The position numbers and the translations under genes were made by a program. DNA of 64,000 nt, from assembly GCA_015654675.1 (NCBI GenBank), contig JAATGM010000051.1, positions 186,001 to 250,000 on the forward strand. Reading direction: 5' to 3'. Source of the DNA: Planctomycetota bacterium (GTDB lineage: Bacteria; Planctomycetota; Phycisphaerae; UBA1845; UTPLA1). The notes beneath the pieces were generated by a model. That model was not told where the DNA came from. It saw nothing but the letters and a program-made list of their open reading frames with translations, and did no database searches. Shown piece by piece: positions 60,919-64,000 of this stretch; position 1 is the first letter of the stretch; each line of letters begins with the position of its first letter.

Positions 60919-63900
60919 ATGCTCTCACGCTTCTTCATCGACCGGCCCATCTTCGCCTGGGTCCTCTCCGTCGTGATCGTCATCGCCGGGCTGGTCTGCG
61001 TCTTTCAGCTTCCGATTGCACAATATCCGCCGATCGTGCCTCCCAATATTCAGGTGGCTTGCACTTATCCCGGCGCGAGCGCCAAGACCGTGGCCGACAC
61101 GGTCGCCATGCCGATCGAGGAACAGGTCAACGGAGTCGAGGGCATGATCTACATGTCCTCAACCTGCACCAACAACGGCTTCTACCAGCTCAACGTCACA
61201 TTCAAGGTGGGCACCGACATTCACACCGCGCTGCTGCTCGTCCAGACGCGCGTACAGCTTGCGATGGCCCAGTTGCCCGACCAGGTGCAGCGCGAAGGCC
61301 TCACTGTCCAGATGCAGTCGCCCAACATCCTGCTGGTCGTCAATCTCTTTTCCGACAAGGACCCCGTCACCGGCGAAGACCTCTACGACCAGCTCTACAT
61401 GAGCAACTACGCCGAGATCAACATCTTCGACAAAATGTCGCGACTGCCCGGCGTCGGCCTCGTGAACTATCTCGGCCAGCGGCAATACAGCATGCGCGTC
61501 TGGCTCGATCCGCAGAAGCTTGCCTCGCTCGACATGACCGCCAACGAAGTTGTGCAGGCCATCAAGGAGCAGAATATCCAGGTCTCGGCCGGCAACATCG
61601 GCCAGCAACCGGTTCCCACCGGCCAGCAGTTCCAACTCGTGCTCAACACGCTCGGCCGGCTCACGACCAACGATCAATTCGGCGACATCGTGGTCAAGAT
61701 CGGCCAGGACGGGCGAATTGTTTATCTGCGCGATGTCGTGCGAACCGCCGCCGTCGATCCGAAAGGCAATCCCATCCCGGGCACGCGCGGCATCGAATTC
61801 GGCGCGCAGAATTACGATCTCGATTGCTCGCTGGGCGGAAAACCGTCCGTCGCGCTGGCGGTGTTTCAGCTTCCCCAAGCCAACGCCCTCGACACCGGCA
61901 ACGGCGTCAAGGTCCTGATGTCCGATCTCGAAAAGCGCTTCCCCAAGGGGTTGCATTACCAGATCGCCTACGACACGACGCCATTCATCAAGCACTCCGT
62001 CGAAGACGTCTTCAACACCATCATCATTGCGGCCATCCTGGTCATTGTGGTCGTGCTGGTCTTCATTCAGGACTGGCACGCCATGCTGCTACCGATGATC
62101 GACATCGTTGTCTCGGTCATTGGCACGTTCGTCATCATGTCGTTCCTCGGCTTCTCGCTGAACAACCTATCGCTGTTCGGGCTGGTGCTGGCCGTCGGCA
62201 TCGTCGTCGATGATTCGATCGTCGTGGTCGAGAACATCGAGCGATGGATGAGCAAGGGATTGTCGTCGCGCGACGCGACCATCAAGGCCATGGAGGAGAT
62301 CACCGGCCCGGTCATCGGTATTTCGCTCGTGCTCGCGTCGGTGTTCATCCCGGCTGCGTTCATTCCCGGCCTCTCCGGTCAGTTTTTCAAACAGTTTGCA
62401 CTTACCATCGCCTGTTCGTCGCTGATCTCAGCCACGAATGCGTTGACCATGGCCCCCGCTCGCGCCGCCGCCTGGATCAAGCCACACAAGGAGGGCGATA
62501 CATCCGGCAAGGAAGCGTTGCCGCGCGTCGCGTACGTGCTGCTCTTCGCCTCTTTTGCCTGGCTGCTGGCCGGGCGGTTCGGGCTCGTCAAGTCCGACGC
62601 AGTTCACTCATTCGCCAGTCTCGCGACTCGCGACGGCGCGAGGGTCGCCGGGCTTTTGGTGATAGGGGGCGTGCTCGGCTGGTTCGTTTCGCGGGCCGCT
62701 AACCGGGCCTTCAATGCCTTCTTCGGCCTCTTCAATCAAACGTTCGCGGTTATCACCAATGGATACACCCGCGTCATTGGTGGCATTCTCCGCGTCAGCG
62801 TGATCGCGCTGCTCGTCTATGTCGGCCTGCTCGCCGCGACCGCTTACGGCTTCAAGACCGCGCCGACCGGCCTCATTCCCGATCAGGACCAGGGCTATCT
62901 CGTGGCCGCCATCGAGCTTCCCGACTCTTCGTCGGTGCAGAGAACCTCGGCCGTCGTGGCCGAAGTCGAAAAAATCGCCCTTGCCACACCCGGCGTGAAG
63001 CAAACCGTCGCCTGCGCCGGCTTCTCGGCCTTCTATTCGTGCGATGCCTCCAACTGGGCGGTCGTCTGGGTCGTTCTTGACGAGTTCGAGAAGCGCACGA
63101 CGCCCGAAACATCCGCCGTCGCCATCGCCCACAATCTCAACATCAAGTATCACCAGAAAATCCTCGCGGCGAACTGTATCGTAGTCGGCGCTCCGCCCGT
63201 CCCTGGAATGGGCCAGGCCGGCGGCTTCCAGTTGCAGATTGAAGATCAGCAGGGTCTCGGATTGCAGGCCCTGCAGGACGCGACCGAGTCAATCGTTGAG
63301 AAAGCCAGTCACGAGCCGGCGCTGCGCGGCGTCTTCACCAGTTTCCGCGCGGGCACGCCGCAGCTATACGTTGACATCGATCGCGAAAAGGCCCGCGCCA
63401 TGGGCGTCGCCCTGCAGGACGTCTTCGACACGCTTAACATCAACACCGGCTCGATGTTCATCAATCTCATGAACAACTACGGCCGCATCTGGCAGGTCAA
63501 TATCCAGGCCGCCGGCAACTACCGCATTGATCCACAGCAACTCGGCCTGCTTTACGTCCGCAACAACAAAGGCCAGACCGTGCCGCTCGCCTCGCTGATT
63601 CACGTCCGCGACGACGCCGGCCCCGTCTTCGTCATGCGTTACAACGATCTCTCATCCAGCGCCATCCTCGGAAACTCGGCCGCCGGCTATAGCTCGGGCC
63701 AGGCCATCGAGCTCATGCAGCGGCTCTGCGACCAGAATCTGCCGAGCGGCATGACCTACGACTGGACCAACATCGCCTACCAGGAAGTCACGGCCGGCAA
63801 TACCGGCATTTTCGTGTTCGCGTTCTCGGTGGTGCTCGTTTTTCTCGTGCTCGCCGCGCTCTACGAAAGCTGGGGCCTGCCGCTGGCGATCATCCTCGTT

Positions 63901-64000
63901 GTGCCGATGTGTCTGCTATCGTCGATCGCCGGACTGGTGTGGATCGCCCACATGGATGTCAACATTTTCGCGCAGATCGGCTTTATCGTGCTCATTGCCC
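60919..64000 (+). CDS. RND efflux pump permease (AcrB/HAE1 type), truncated by window end
   Basis: The frame runs from the ATG at 60919 to the window end without a stop (1027 codons). It opens LSRFFIDRPIFAWVLSVVIV, with AQYPPIVPPNIQVACTYPGA next. The proton-relay helix has GIVVDDSIVVVENIE with the two Asp residues. LIPDQDQGYLVAAIELPDSS marks the second repeat. Between the first-half helices and the second-repeat start there is an insert of about 90 residues (near 515-605) with two extra hydrophobic segments (VAYVLLFASFAWLLAG and VAGLLVIGGVLGWFVSR). It exports hydrophobic drugs with the adaptor gene upstream. Confidence 0.96.
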   Translation, partial: MLSRFFIDRPIFAWVLSVVIVIAGLVCVFQLPIAQYPPIVPPNIQVACTYPGASAKTVADTVAMPIEEQVNGVEGMIYMSSTCTNNGFYQLNVTFKVGTDIHTALLLVQTRVQLAMAQLPDQVQREGLTVQMQSPNILLVVNLFSDKDPVTGEDLYDQLYMSNYAEINIFDKMSRLPGVGLVNYLGQRQYSMRVWLDPQKLASLDMTANEVVQAIKEQNIQVSAGNIGQQPVPTGQQFQLVLNTLGRLTTNDQFGDIVVKIGQDGRIVYLRDVVRTAAVDPKGNPIPGTRGIEFGAQNYDLDCSLGGKPSVALAVFQLPQANALDTGNGVKVLMSDLEKRFPKGLHYQIAYDTTPFIKHSVEDVFNTIIIAAILVIVVVLVFIQDWHAMLLPMIDIVVSVIGTFVIMSFLGFSLNNLSLFGLVLAVGIVVDDSIVVVENIERWMSKGLSSRDATIKAMEEITGPVIGISLVLASVFIPAAFIPGLSGQFFKQFALTIACSSLISATNALTMAPARAAAWIKPHKEGDTSGKEALPRVAYVLLFASFAWLLAGRFGLVKSDAVHSFASLATRDGARVAGLLVIGGVLGWFVSRAANRAFNAFFGLFNQTFAVITNGYTRVIGGILRVSVIALLVYVGLLAATAYGFKTAPTGLIPDQDQGYLVAAIELPDSSSVQRTSAVVAEVEKIALATPGVKQTVACAGFSAFYSCDASNWAVVWVVLDEFEKRTTPETSAVAIAHNLNIKYHQKILAANCIVVGAPPVPGMGQAGGFQLQIEDQQGLGLQALQDATESIVEKASHEPALRGVFTSFRAGTPQLYVDIDREKARAMGVALQDVFDTLNINTGSMFINLMNNYGRIWQVNIQAAGNYRIDPQQLGLLYVRNNKGQTVPLASLIHVRDDAGPVFVMRYNDLSSSAILGNSAAGYSSGQAIELMQRLCDQNLPSGMTYDWTNIAYQEVTAGNTGIFVFAFSVVLVFLVLAALYESWGLPLAIILVVPMCLLSSIAGLVWIAHMDVNIFAQIGFIVLIA

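Noticed and set aside
59642..60928. Open frame of 428 codons on the minus strand
   Set aside because: It is antisense to the RND adaptor, whose domains are clear. The translation is Asp/Arg/Val-rich without a domain.

Overview
The window is GC-rich bacterial chromosome, most likely from a Planctomycetota lineage (Phycisphaerae or a neighbour). This is inferred from content, not from a marker gene. The clues are two ECF sigma factor + Ser/Thr kinase-TPR modules, an exported protein with calcium-binding thrombospondin type-3 repeats, a dockerin-like C-terminal scrap, HEAT + propeller architecture, and a caa3/bc respiratory operon with fused cytochrome c domains.

Positions 1-4.4 kb: the end of a hexapeptide acetyltransferase, an AhpD-like gene, and tRNA-Pro(CGG) with a strong terminator. 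Next comes a region littered with tRNA-derived relics. Two partial copies of the tRNA-Pro 3' end bracket a small GIY-YIG gene, a second decayed GIY-YIG copy lies 1.3 kb downstream, and two degenerate tRNA-Thr-like scraps flank these. I regard this relic field as the most unusual part of the window.

Positions 4.4-28 kb: about 25 small, mostly monocistronic genes on alternating strands. Many belong to stress, detoxification or small-molecule-binding families: SRPBCC/AHSA1, ArsR-like regulators, GyrI-like domains, DUF1801, VOC, DJ-1/PfpI, DinB, aldo/keto reductase, ATP-grasp. There are also a TAT-exported phospholipase C, a peptidase E, a retropepsin-like lipoprotein and a HEAT + seven-repeat propeller protein. 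Two regulator/SRPBCC operons here have palindromic operators inside readable promoters, and the start codon lies about 7 nt after the -10 box, which suggests leaderless mRNAs.

Positions 28-46.5 kb: two signalling modules. One is an ECF sigma factor followed by a kinase-TPR protein on the minus strand. The other is a DinB-like gene, an ECF sigma factor and a kinase-TPR protein on the plus strand. Between them lie the thrombospondin-repeat protein, a flavin monooxygenase, an ankyrin protein, a methyltransferase plus cysteine-synthase-like pair, two acetyltransferases and a third regulator/SRPBCC pair. A dockerin-like remnant follows the second kinase.

Positions 46.5-64 kb: an MBL-fold hydrolase, then one long minus-strand operon: ctaC-ctaD-ctaE, a small membrane subunit, a diheme cytochrome c lipoprotein, Rieske, cytochrome b/c fusion, a CtaG-polyferredoxin fusion and a FixH-like protein. 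Most junctions are 4-bp overlaps, so complex III and complex IV are encoded as one unit. Transketolase lies upstream. The window ends in an RND efflux operon (adaptor plus truncated permease).

No gene-free stretch exceeds about 300 bases once the RNA gene and relics are counted. The longest blanks are 21408-21694, 36745-36988, 25315-25623 and 14057-14265, and I see nothing interpretable in them. I saw no rRNA, CRISPR array, integrase or transposase.
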